A stretch of 64,000 nucleotides of DNA from Cliona cf. orientalis. Its lineage: Eukaryota; Porifera; Demospongiae; Clionaida; Clionaidae. The DNA lies in assembly GCA_963930775.1 (NCBI GenBank), contig OZ005691.1:9173000-9236999 (forward strand). Direction: 5' to 3'. This document shows positions 23,557 through 36,300 of this stretch, one piece after another. Every line of letters starts with the position of its first letter. Within the stretch, counting starts at the first letter, position 1. The position numbers and the translations under genes are program-made. The notes beneath the pieces are model-generated. The model worked only from the letters and a program-made list of their open reading frames with translations. It was not told the DNA's origin and did not search any database.

Positions 23557-25101
23557 TCATAGCTCGTCTCTGAATCCGAATGTGTCGCTGTCAAACAAGA
23601 CTCTGTTTGGATGTTGAGCTGGGAAGGCATTCATTGGTGGGTAGTCGTTGACAACATACTTTTCCGGATAAATGCTGTCGTCAGCAAGACAGAGATTGTA
23701 GAGTGAATCATACACTTTGTGAAACCTGTGAAATGTAACAATACTCCATATATAAACAAAGATTCTGCAAAAGGATGGACTTCTATAATATTATAGGTTG
23801 GCACGTGTTCAGCTAATAGTGCGCATTATGTACGCATATTGTTATTTTCTCTACATTATATTCTTGATTGGATACAGCTGTATCATTATGGTATAAAAAC
23901 ATTTGCAAAGCTTACTCAATTTGGCTTGAATTACTCAGGTTAATCCAACCATGTGATCCAGACAACGCAATAAGAATCGAGTAAACACGTGCTCTTAATT
24001 TGGTATGAATTACATTAGCACTTGACCTTAATTATTCTCTCATTAGTACTAATTTGGAGCTCACTATAATACTCTACTGTATCATTGCATGGATGGGATG
24101 TTGTCCTTAATCCATTTTTACACAAATCCTCTGCCTAAATGCAGTTAATTTGGCACCTCACACTGCAATATTCACACCATATTTCTCCTGTAATTGGCAG
24201 CTTTGTCTACACTCCTACTTAATGCTCCATGGCAAGCATCCAGACATACGACTTTAATTGTCATGCCCACGGATTAACCCCATGTCCATATTTGACCATA
24301 GTTCCAGGTTTGTTAGAGAAAAGTAAATAATTGCATAATAGCTACTTACCAGAAAAACAAGTCATCCACGACTTCTAGTGACAGCTTCTTTGCTTCTTTG
24401 GAGATTTCATAGCTTGCAAGTGGTCGGTGAGGCTCGTCTCCCTCCTTGAACCAACTGGTCAGGGTGTGGTTTCTCTCAAAATCAATGTGGGTTTGTCCAA
24501 AATATTTCAAGGCTGGAAGTCCATTTTCTCCTCTGAATACAAACTCATTGGCACTCTCGAAAAGGTGCTTAAGGCCTGCTTCTACTGCTTCAAAGCTGGC
24601 CAGGACTACCATGGGATCTTTCGTTCTGCTTGCTACGGAGCCCCACGTGTAAACGAGCATGCGCACTGCTCGGCTGTCGTCGCCCCACAGGTGGCGCATG
24701 ATGGCTGAGTACGATCCAAATCGACTGGTTGTGTATCCTAGCACTTCTTCCATATCGTAAAGGAACAGATTGTAGTGGAAGTTGTCCTCGTCTATGAAAG
24801 TATTCACTCGACGTTCCAATTCGGTTTGAGGATTCGGAATGCGAAACCAACTATCGAGCAAATCTGCACCAGCAATGGCGAAGTATCCGAAGTACGGCAC
24901 GAACTGCATGCGTTTATTTGCTGGAACCGATGTGTCGGAGATGTATCGGAAGAGATCGTGTTGCGATAGTACCACTCTCTTGTCTTCGATGTAATCGATA
25001 ACTTCCTGAAAGTTGTGCGTGGACGTTGCCGCCGAGTAACGGCTGACTGCTGCGGCTACCAGCAGAGAGAGAAGGGCGCATAATATTCTTGTCTGCTGCA
25101 T
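23557..25101 (-). CDS. Gene C: ER-retained HO-like domain protein, RDEL terminus
   Basis: Exons complement(23557..23725, 24350..25101) give 306 residues; the intron (624 bp) is phase 2 in a Trp codon. The true ATG is at 25101 (MQQTRILCALLSLLVAAAV, a signal peptide). The core keeps EDNFHYNLFLYD, RHLWGDDSRAVRM, FEAVEAGLKHLFE and YFGQTHIDFERNHT, so the predicted ligand set is intact. It is more diverged than A and B (two FFW at exon end instead of FYW, YDMEEVLGY). The C terminus is FRDEL; RDEL is an accepted variant of the ER-retrieval signal. It lies tandem to gene B, 2 kb away. Confidence 0.85.
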
Positions 25102-25187
25102 CGTTGAATGACGGTTGTTATTGAACAATGGTTGCTAACAGTTATTCGTTGAAATGTTTTTTCTGCTTTGGCGCTGTGAAATACGCC

Positions 25188-25197
25188 TATTTATACT
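25188..25197 (-). promoter_or_regulatory. TATA box of gene C
   Basis: GTATAAATAG on the minus strand, about 90 bp upstream of the gene C ATG. Confidence 0.6.
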
Positions 25198-26870
25198 ATG
25201 TATCCGATGCGCAGCCCCACCCACTTATCTCCACCACCCACGTGTACGTGCTATGAAACAATACAAGTTGATTGCAAGACTTAGCTTCCGTTGTATATAA
25301 TTGGATTATGCAACCGCGTCAGCTGCTGAATTGGCTAATGTTACATCACCCACTAGTCTTGTATTATTAGCTATAGCTCCCCTAAGCTGCCAAATGAAGG
25401 CCAGTCTCATGATCGTGTGCATTGTATCTATAGTATAAATCTTTTATTGCTTCAAATTGGTGACTCCCTGCGACCGCACAGTCACTGGTATTTGTTGTGG
25501 AAAGTGCATGCAGTGAGTGACAAGCTAATAACAAGTGGTAATCTCATGTGGTGAACAGTAAACTTAGAGTAGTGTGTCTCGCATCTACATCATGTTTTCT
25601 AGTATACGAATATACAATGTCATGTGCATGTAGCTAGCTACGTAACTACACAGTCAGAGTATAAAATTATTATAACACAGATGGAAGTGCATATTGATAC
25701 TGAAGCTAAGTGGGCTGCTGTAACAGTGTAGTAGCTAGATACAAAGGATAAGTGTATATGCGCACGCAAAATCTTTTCCCTGGATAAAAATAATGCCCGT
25801 GAGTTCTTGCCGCGAGTGATGCAACGTACGTAACAGCTCACCATAATTATTATTATTATTACGTAGGTGTCTATGGAGTACCCGCGGGGACAAAAAGAAC
25901 AGTGTTTATGCTTGTGTATGCAAAATTGTTTGTACACTATCGCATTAACCATATTAAGGCTAAAGGCGTTAACCAAATAGCTGCTGTTTTTCCACTCTGA
26001 TGCCACTTTGTGTTCCCCTCACAGCTCCAAATACGCCCTTCAGCCTTAAAAGCACTTTCTCCTTTGTTGTACAACACAGACTCAAGATATTAAAAGGGCG
26101 TGAGCATTATTAATTGTGTTACGGGATTTATCAACCAGACGCCTAGTAATCCATAACTTTAGCAGTTGAAAGGAGCACCAAATTTGGTCTTGTCGCCGTA
26201 ATTTTGATTCCTCGCAAAGTTAAATAAATCCTCCTATCTTGGTTGTCTCTAGAATCCCAGGCATTTGTTTGGCTCCGTACACAAACAGTGATAGGTCTTC
26301 ACACAATGAGATTATGGTGAGCATCATATGAGCAGAATTCATGTATAGTGGGCGAAACCCAGTCACAACCTCCCCCAGACAAACTTCTGCGTACACCTTA
26401 CAAAAATAGTTTGGATAGTCTGAAAAAAATATTTCAGATAACCAGGTGGCGCCACACCATGGAGTAGCTATAGCTAGCGCCAGAGCTTCAAAGTTGACCA
26501 GCCCATTCCATTGATGACTTTTCTTTAGATAGAAGAATTGCCACATGGCAGAGTACAAACATGGGTATGAAACAGCAGTGCAAATTAACCGCATCACAGC
26601 ACATATATAATGGGTGATGTTTATCTTAGCGGTTAAATGTATTGCACAAGACTGTTAACACTCATGCATATGCACTGCACGACAGCGTGCTAAAAATAGC
26701 GTAAATATTGACAAGCTCAATAGAGCGGTTCTAAATTACTCTCAGGGAAGCAGTATACTTCCATAATAATAATATTATGTGCGTGGGTAAGGCTTTGGAA
26801 TTTAAGCAATGTCCATAATAGGCAGTACAGTATGCATGCATGAGGATACCAGACTGGATTCACATCATTT

Positions 26871-26951
26871 ATAGATCAGCACTTTCCAACCTAGCTGGTC
26901 CATAATAATAATAATATACTGGACCAGTTAGGTTGGAAAGTGCTGATCTAT
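26871..26951. repeat. 32-bp inverted repeat (hairpin), one mismatch
   Basis: Arms 26871-26902 and 26920-26951 pair over 32 bp with a single mismatch around a 17-nt AT-rich loop. The arm contains GATCAGCACTTTCCAACCTA. It is comparable in form to a pre-miRNA-like or foldback hairpin. Confidence 0.85.
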
Positions 26952-27405
26952 TAATATAAACATCTCATGCATTTCCTACAAATCGCCTTAGCTGTTATCA
27001 CTCCCACAATAATGCTAGTTCTATACATACAGCTGAGTGTAGAAGGAAATATATTTTTATAGACTGTCCCATTACAGCCAAAATCTAGTGTGCTACAACA
27101 GCAATTGTGTATTATCGAAAGTGATTTGTGGTGATGTGTCACTAGTTCCACTTCAATTTTACTATACTTCCTAACTGATTGATATGGCTATCTTCAGTGT
27201 ATGCACTTTATAATGCTTCCTTTATACTACAATGATGAAAATTAATTATGAGATCACAGCAATAGTAATGTAGTACTAGTGAGTAGCTACATACACCAGA
27301 TTAAATTTTGTAGTTCACTATATATGAGTCTTAGAAATGGCTATTAATCTATAGAATCGACAAGTCTTAGTACTAGAGCTGGAGCCACCTTTTTCTCTAC
27401 TCTCA

Positions 27406-27406
<1 letters not shown>

Positions 27407-27483
<77 letters not shown>
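27407..27483. repeat. (CT)n microsatellite
   Basis: An uninterrupted CT dinucleotide run of about 37 units. Confidence 0.95.
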
Positions 27484-27485
<2 letters not shown>

Positions 27486-28652
27486 CCGCTTGCATTCGCC
27501 AAGATTGTTATTAAACAGTATGATAACTAGCTATTAAGTTAAAACACCGCTAACACTATTTTAACATCAATATTATGTATGCATTGCAGATTCCAAGGGG
27601 GTATTTTATTAACACTGATAATTATTATTGCACTACGTAGCAGAGAGATTGAGAAACACAAGTTGCTTGCTTAGCATCGATAAGACGATAATTGAATCAT
27701 GGATTATGGTGGACAAATTTAGAATAGGGATATTTTTTTAAAGAATCTGATACTATTTATAGTACCCTTGTTGCCAACACCATGGTCCATGGCAGCCATA
27801 TACAGTTAATGATTGAGTACCGTCGCGGCTATGTTTGGCCCGCTACATACAATAAACAGGAACCAATAGCCCTCTCGACCATGGGACCATTCTTTCAGCA
27901 AGGTCTTCTAGCCAAAAGAAGAAGGGGGAATTGAGCCAGAGCTGTGGCAACCCCCCACAGAACTCCCCAGCCTTACATGACTTTCAAAGGAAATAAACAT
28001 GGAGTGAAGGTCATCATGTTCAGAAGCTTAGTCCATTTTATGCTACATTGTTGATTTTTTTAGTCCCAAGTAGCTCACAAAAATTATAACAGTCATGGTA
28101 ACCTACTCAGTACTGAGCTTCTTGTCGAGATCTTCGACTTCTATGCACGCACGGAGGGGGTAGCATAGGGCCGGGGGCGGGGCAAGTAGCGGAATTTTTT
28201 CAAGTATTGCGCATGCGCTTGCGTAAGGTTACGTATGTCCCACCTCCTCACGTCACGCTGTTATTTGGCTTTTGATTGCTGCTGTGTACCACTAAAAAAA
28301 AACCACCAAAAATCTAGCAATAGCTAGTGGTTAATGGTAGCCTTATCTCCTTCTTTAATAATACTGATACTTTGTAAACACCAGCTCCATGGAAATAATT
28401 AATGGGCTACATTATCAAAGCATAGAATACCTATGATCATGATCAAAATCAGCTGCAGTATAGCTAGCTAATCAGTCCAATATTTTTGTCTAACTGTTGA
28501 TACTTATTAGCGACATCTGGCCAATAGTAATATTCATAAAAATGATTATTGTGAATAAGATGGGGTGTATTATAAAAAATAATAGAGAATGAAGTGTGAA
28601 TAAAATCTGAATACAAATCTGAATAAAATTAATTATTATTACATAGTCCGTT

Positions 28653-29731
28653 TTACAGTTCATCTTTGGCAGTATCAAACTGCAATACTCTGTTTGGATG
28701 TTGAGCTGGGAACGCATTCATTGGAGGGTAGTCGTTCACAATGTACTTTTCAGGACAAATGCTGTCTTCAGCAAGGCAGAGGTTGTAGAGGGAGTCATAG
28801 ACTTTATCAAACCTATAAATAGTAGGAATGAAAAAAAAATAATAATCACGGCTAGTAACATTACAAGGCAGTAAATGAGGATAATATTAGCTAGGCCCAT
28901 GATGGAGCTTTCTTTATACAGCTACACCAGGACGATTAAACACTTTAAATTGGATGCAATAATTAAGGTAGATACTATCTGATACTTTAAAATTTCATAC
29001 CAGTAAAAGAGATCTTCCACTACTTGCATAGAAAGTCTCAGGGTTTCTTCGCTGGCATCATAGCTACCAAGAGATTGGAAGTCATCATCCCCTTCCTTAA
29101 ACCATCCAGTCACCGTGTGACTCATCTCAAAATCAATGTGCATCTGTCCGAAATATTGCAGACCTGGAAATCCATCCTCCCTCTTGGAGATATTCTCGTA
29201 AATGGACTCGAACAGGTATTTGAGTCCGGCTTCTACAGCCTCAAAGCTTGCCAGCGTCAGTAGAGGGTCATCGTTCTTCTTGGCCCCAGCACCCCATGCG
29301 TAAACGAGCATGCGCACTGCCTTGCTGTCGTCTCCCCAGAGGTGTCGCAAAACGCCCGTGTAGGAGCCGAAATCACTGGTCGTGTATCCTAGCTCGTTCT
29401 CGACGTCGTGAAGAAAGAGGTTGTAGTGAAAATTGTCTTCGTCAATGAAGACGTTCACTCTCCGTTCCAGATCGGTTTGGGGATTGGGAATTCGGAACCA
29501 GGAATCTAGGAGATCGGAACCGACCATGGAAAAGTACGTCCAATATGGCATGAATTGCATCCTTTTCTTCGCGGGCACAGAGTCGTTGGAAAGAAACTTG
29601 AAAAGTTCGTGATCCGCTAGCTTTGCGCTTTTCTCCTCAATGGCGTCCATTACTATATGAAAGTTGCCGGCCGATGCGCAGTAAATGCTACTGCTGGCGA
29701 TGAATAGCAAAATGATTGCGAGTGATCCCAT
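28653..29731 (-). CDS. Gene D: ER-retained HO-like domain protein, KDEL terminus
   Basis: Exons complement(28653..28812, 29001..29731) give 296 residues; the intron is phase 2 in a Trp codon. If the intron were read through, the frame would end at 28922 with an unrelated tail, so splicing to the KDEL exon is preferred. Signal peptide MGSLAIILLFIASSSIYC. The core retains EDNFHYNLFLHD, RHLWGDDSKAVRM, FEAVEAGLKYLFE and YFGQMHIDFEMSHT: the His/Glu/His set is kept but the Asn-based sequon seen in A-C is replaced by SHT. The tail has YPPMNAFPAQHPNRV and ends AKDEL. It is the member nearest to HELLS, which starts its 3' end 620 bp away. Confidence 0.85.
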
Positions 29732-29830
29732 AATTATTGCGAAGAGAGTGAGTGAACTTTAACCCGAGAGTGAATTAACTTGAACTATCGATGCGAAAGT
29801 GAATGCTTATCACCGTGCAAGAAGCTAGGA

Positions 29831-29840
29831 ATATTTATAG
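29831..29840 (-). promoter_or_regulatory. TATA box of gene D
   Basis: CTATAAATAT on the minus strand about 100 bp upstream of the gene D ATG, matching gene C in sequence and spacing. Confidence 0.6.
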
Positions 29841-30354
29841 CCTGCCTCTGACCAACGATGCATTGTTCTATAGCGGAAGAGCATGCAGCCATTTAGAATC
29901 AAAATCTTAGGAAATTGACTTTGCAACAAAACTCATATATACAATGCGTGATGTTATTAGCTGTGTAAAATGATCTTCAAGCCATATGAACCACTTCCTT
30001 GCAACAGTTACTGAATCTTGCATGGACAAATATACCCTCAAGAATGCATGCCATGATAGTTAGCCACACGTATCTACACTCTTCTGAGCTTTTCGAGCCT
30101 GCACGAAGATGCTTTTTCTTATGCAATATTGAAAAGAAATCAATGGTGTGTATAATGTAATTTATTATGAGGATAGCTATATAATGTACATAATAGTATG
30201 AACAGTTGATTATTAATGGGATCATGCCAACTGACAGTTGAGCTGTGATTTACAACAGTAAAGAATGGATCACAGGATTAAATGAGCTAATCATCGTGTG
30301 GAGAATGAAATTAATCTTAATACCTATGTTCGTCCGTATATACAGTCATTTTTT
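29841..30354. other. Intergenic between gene D and the HELLS 3' end
   Basis: AT-rich DNA of about 500 bp holding the upstream region of gene D and the 3' flank of HELLS. No gene was recognised. Confidence 0.5.
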
Positions 30355-33300
30355 TTATGCTTCGTTCATAATCAAGGCATTGGGAATGTCAAGTTCATAA
30401 TTAGACGGTTCTGACTCATCATTATTGCCCTCCAAGATAGCAGGATGATCGCAATCGTTGTCCATTGTTTCAGGGTTGCTAGCCACTTGCCTTGCCATGC
30501 AAACAGTAGCCTTAGCAGTAGCGCCATTATTTTCAGAGGAATATGCAGCGTCTGGCTGTGTGTCCAAACCACCCACATCGTTAATGTAATCAGACTCAAT
30601 TACCGGTGTCTCTGTGGATCCACAATTCTCTACGTCAGCTGGAGCTAAGTCTTCCCTTGCTGTTTCAAGTTTGCTGGAATTTGGCAGTTGCTTGACATTA
30701 GAGCAAGCATCACCATCAACAGTAGCTGGTGGGATTTCGTCTGTTTTGGTATCTTCCTCGAAGATAGTGTTAGAGTTAAAATTTTCAGCCTGGCTGCATC
30801 CATTTATGGTAGGAGTACTGGGCTGCAAGTTGCTTGATTCTGTTTGAATGTTACTCGAACTCTGAATATTTGACTCCCCTTGATTAGCACCCTCTTCAGC
30901 GTTTGATTCCTCATGATCACCGATAACACCACTTGATTCGTTTTGATCTCGACCATCAGTGCTCGACGTAACTTGATCGCTACTTCCTCCTGAGCTAGCA
31001 TCCATTTCTGCTACTCCATCCTTTAAATCGCCATCCACGACTGTAGGACCCCCACTGCTAGTCACAGCCATACCGTTAGTATCCTCTCCTTCTTTCCCCT
31101 CAGCATTTAAGTCACCATCATTTTCTCCGATAATGTGCCACGTATCAGTCGTTGGTGCAGAATCATCCCCATCCCTTATAATGTTGCCTTTAGTGTCTCT
31201 CTCTTCAATCACTCTAAATAAGCTTTGATCTCCAGGTGCCGATGATCGACTAGATTTCATCGATGTCGATTCGCTTTTGATTTTCTTTTCTTGGGTGGTC
31301 AGGGTGCGATCGAGGAGTGCTTCTAATTGTTCGTCTGACATGACGGCATCTTGGCTGTCCACTACTTTGTGATGATCGACAGAGTGTAAGAGTTCAACAA
31401 GGTCGTCCAAGGAAAGATCAATTTCGTTGGCCTTGCCTTTGAATTTTCCTGTAAAGGGAACAGCACATGATATAATAATACTATTAAACCTTCTCATCAT
31501 ATTACCACTATAGCTGAAGATAACATGCATTTTATTCGTGTACGAGTACAAATTTTAGCAGGTTTAGGATTCAAAATAATGCATTATTGCTAATATTAGC
31601 AGGTAAAATGAATTATATATTTTTAGTGAAAATAGGGCAAATTAAATTCCTCATTTTGATAAATCTAGTACCCGCAAACAAAAATAGATCACTTGGTGTC
31701 GTGTATAATTACAGATGCCCAGCCTGAATTTTATCGATTTGTATATACACATCCTTCTGAGCTAAATATATCAGAGTCATGTCAGCAAATTTACTCCTTG
31801 AAAGATTTCGCTAACCAATAATTTTACATGACATTGTGGTAATTACTTTCAAGTGTGTTCAAACAATGCACATTGTTTCCACACATCATACAGTCAGCTG
31901 ACAGTACTGTTGTGGGTGTCTCAGAGATACGGAATTTAAATTTAATTTAGCAAGTACTGTCTTAAGTGTTGCAACTGCATGATCATTAATTAATACTTAT
32001 CGTAATATTATTGCTACATTCCTTGGTTGTCAGGATTAAATAATTAGCGGTGTGTTATTTGCATACACTCTCAGTTATTAATTCATAATAATGTGAATGT
32101 ATAATATTATGTAGAGGGTATCAAATTATGTCGGAAATCAGGCCTACCTTATAAAACAATAATTGTGACCCCATCCAGAATGCATTATTAATTTATGAAA
32201 GGATAAAGGCAATGTTGTAAGCTTAGGGTATTCAGAAAATCAGAGTGGTTCTAAACAGCCTACCATATAGCCGGAAATATTGGCAGGAATTAAATTTGGC
32301 GGTTGAGCCCCAAATCGCTATTACAAGAATATTGGCAGATTTAAACCAAACCGCCAAATTTAATTCCCCGCCAAAATTTCCAGCTATACGATATAATGAT
32401 ATCAAGGTTCTTGGTTGGGTAATACCGTATAGCCGGAAAATTTGGCGGGGAATTAAATTTGGCGGTTTGGCGGTCTATTATTACAACCGCCAAATTAAAA
32501 TCCGCCAAAATTTCCTACTCGCATATATATGTATGGCGATCCCGTACCGAACCGCCAAATTTAAATCCGCCAATATTCTTTCAATAGCGATTTTGGGCTC
32601 AACCGCCAAATTTAATGCCCGCCAATATTTCCGGCTATACGGTAGATACTAATTTGCATAGCAAGTACACTCGTTCTTGTTACATTACCACTATAGCTCA
32701 CTGCTAGTCACATATTATTCTGCCAGTGTTGGTGTAACAAGAACGAACGTACTTGCTATGTGAATTAGTAGCCTACAATGAGTTCACTAAACAGTGCATC
32801 TCTTCTTACCCTTGTGTATGACCATCTTCTCCAGTCTTCTCTTTGAAGCAGCTCTCTCCACAATCCTCTGGTCAATGGTGTTTGCCGTCACAAATCGATA
32901 GACCATCACCGGCTTAGTCTGACCAATGCGGTGACAGCGGTCCTGGGCCTGAAGGTCACACTGTGGATTCTAACGGGTGTGCATGAGGGGGGGGGGGGGA
33001 GGAGGGAGAAAGAATTGACTCTGAAATGCTATAGTTCATGTACATACAGAGAATTGACAGTATTAAATATGCATAATCCCCTGTAATTTTCATTAGCATG
33101 GTTTCTATTCATAATTCCTTTGTTGCCAACTTTTGATCCTGAACTCGTAAGAATGATGAGCCATGCATGACATGGTGCTCTGGGAATTGCATGGGCGATA
33201 TTAAACTTAGTGGCAAGAAAATTGTTTGAAGACTATAGGTACATAGTAATATTATTATTGAAGTATAGCCAGGCGCCTTTCACTGTAAGGTTTACACACG

Positions 33301-36300
33301 AAATGACAAACAATTCTCTCTCCTCTCCTTACCCAGTCTGAGTCATAGATAATGACAGTGTCAGCATTAGTGAGGTTGATTCCCAGTCCGCCAGCTCTGG
33401 TACTGAGCAGAAAGATATGGCAGTCTGGGCTCTCTCGAAACATGGTCATCTGCCTCTCTCTCTCAGCAAAGCCCATAGTGCCGTCAAGCCGTGAACAGAC
33501 AAGGCCACGCATTTCAAGGTAGTCTTCAAGAATATCCAGCATGCTAGTGAACTGGGAGAATATCAGAGTCTATGTGTGAGGAGAAATGTGTGTGTATGTG
33601 TAGGAAGAGAGAGTGTTAATATGATAGACTACTGCATGAGTACTATGTGTACTATGCTTGGCAAAGCTTAATTGGTCTAAACAATAATTTTGACATCATT
33701 AAGATGATTTTCATAAGTACATGATACCACGTCCACTTCAAACATTAACTTTTGTTTACCAATGGATCTTGGAAGTACAAAAGTCCCGAAGTGGAAGCTA
33801 CCACTACACAAAAGGGGGATCTTCACACAGCTCCTTCCATTATACTAGTGGGGGTTACATGTGACTACTACAATGTATTACTAGAAACAGGATATCCACT
33901 CCAACGCATCCTGTCTCCCTTGTAACCTAGCATCAGGAACTTAGCCACAAATAATGAAATCATCCAGAGAACCTACTGGAAGAGGCACGTACTAAGGGAA
34001 GAGCTCTCGAGGGTGATATGGATCAACTTTTATGTGTTTAGTGGTAGAAGGGTACAGTCATGTGACTGGCTTCTATGTGGCTTTCCACAGAGCCACATCA
34101 AAGTCGACAGGGATTTTCGAGTGCTATGTGCAGTCCTCATCTTTCCGTTCATAGGAGTCTTCATAACCATAGTTAATAATTATTAATAAGACTAAAATGT
34201 AAACATTATGTAACGTGTGTATTCGAATATTCGAATACGTGTGCACTTTTTAGATTTGACACTTATGTGGGATTTAGAAGTTTATACGTACACAAGGTTA
34301 CAAACCAACGGATATGACATTATCATTACAGCACCAAAATTAGTGTCCATGCTTTGGACAAAATTATATCATTTGGTTGCACATTCCATAAACACCATTG
34401 AACAAAAATAGAAAGCACTACTATATTATAACACCTCTCTGGGGGAACTCCTGTGGTAGAAGCATTTCCAAGTATTAACCACTACTTCCTGTAAGTGTGT
34501 ACTGACAGTGTGCTTTGCTGCTCAGTTGTCCAACGGTATGGTAAATACATATGTGGCAGTCCATGTAGAAAATGAACGTTATTCCTATCACATTTCGTCC
34601 ACTATCTATACTTTACATGATTGTAACTCGGCTGTGGAATCTCTCAGAAAGCTCAAATTTAGGCTTTAGTAACTTCAATCTATCTGCTAGGGGTGAGCCA
34701 ACTTCTGGCTTCAACTGTCAAAGCATAATATTAGGACAGCTAATTGAATTAAGCTAATTAAAATATGCCTTATTCAGTTAAGGTATGTCACAAAGGCTTT
34801 CAGTGCCCTCCCCTACTACTCTTTTTTTGACTATTAAAGACCTTTTTATGGGCATAGTATGCACAGAGGAGCATGTCAGTGGTTTGTGGGTACTGAGAGT
34901 GCCTCTCTGTGTTGGTCAGAGCAGCTGTCTGTGGTCAATTAAGACAACTATTATGTGGGTGTGCACATGTGTGTGTGTGTACGTGTGCAAAGTACATGTA
35001 GTGTGGTCCTGTACATATAGGTTTCCTCTCTCATCATTCAAGGTGGAACATGGTACAGTAGGTCGCGAAATTTTCACTATTTCAGTGAATTTCTTGATTG
35101 GGTGTTCGTCATATTGATAGCTATGAGCTAGATCGTGTTACACCAGTCTTGGCATTAATGAAAAATTAACTTTTTTGTCGATGACCTTTTCTGACGAAAA
35201 TTAAACATTTTGTGCAACATACGTCGACCTATTTTGGTCGCTAAAGTCTGGCGACACAATATAGACAATGCGAAAAATATTTTACCGGCAAAAATATCCC
35301 GATCTAGGATATAATCTGAGAATGCTTATTGTTAGCCATCCATAGTGCCAATAAAGCAAGAAGCTAAGTTAGAGTTTTACAACTGTTACAGCTATTTGCC
35401 TTGGAGCTTTCATACTACCATGGATCCTATTGGCCGAAATTTACAAGTAACTAAGTAAGACAATAGAGTAGGGAAGATGAACTGGAAACGGGTGGACGAT
35501 GTTCAGTTTGGTTGAGCATGACCATCTAATACTTTTAGAAAAGTGCACCATTACATTCTATGTCACAATTCGGATTATACCGGCCATTAATGCCTTATAG
35601 ATTAATTACTAAAATTTTTTGTAAAAACTACGAATAAATTTTTGTATAGAAAAACATATTGAAATATAAAGGTTGTGGCTTTACGGCTTATGGTGAAAGT
35701 AAACACAACCGATACAACCCCTAATTATCTTGCCATTACATTATCCTTGTGTTACTGAATGTTCTATGGAGAGTTTCGGCCAGAAAAAAGCCATAAGTAA
35801 CTCATAAAAACTACAAAAGAATGTATTAAAAATCCCTATACAACAGAATTGAACCAAACTGAACATGTGCCACACTTTTCCTATATATAATATATGAACG
35901 TTTCCAGTCCCTTTCCCCTTTCTACTGTCTATGGTAAGACCTACAAGTAACTAAGCTACATAGTTACCTTCAATTGACCAATCAGATTACAGGAAAGTGG
36001 CAGTAAAATTCTAATTAATCTGACTTTACTATACCTTGTGTCCCCTTTGTAAGAGAGCTGGTAGCATGCGGTCCAGTAGCAGGACCTTCCCACAGCTGCT
36101 CACAATCTGATCATCGATGAGGAAATCTCCATCCGGAGTGAGAGGGAACTCCAACAGGTAGGGATGGTTGCAGCATTTACGAAGCATCGTGAATACTGAC
36201 GTCATCTTGATGTCTTTCACTGAGAGTACGACCCTGTGATAAAGAGAAATAATTAGAGCTTAGAAAATATAGAGCTAGTTGACCGGGATTGCGTATCCAC

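Larger units (their letters stand above)
25198..28652. other. Intergenic between genes C and D
   Basis: About 3.4 kb without a supported gene. It holds a long hairpin (26871-26951), a (CT)n microsatellite (about 27407-27483), a GC-richer patch near 28140-28260 and AT-rich filler. A 124-codon minus-strand frame at 26220-26594 has no recognised similarity and no splice partners, and I do not call it. Confidence 0.5.

Noticed and set aside
26220-26594. 124-codon minus-strand frame
   Set aside because: No recognisable similarity, splice partner or promoter; the composition resembles its surroundings.
28922-29000. Readthrough C terminus of gene D after the FYW codon
   Set aside because: All paralogs splice here; the next exon restores the conserved YPPMNAF tail and KDEL.
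32245-32652. 135-codon frame in the foldback elements
   Set aside because: It is the translation of palindromic MITEs and has no coding signature.
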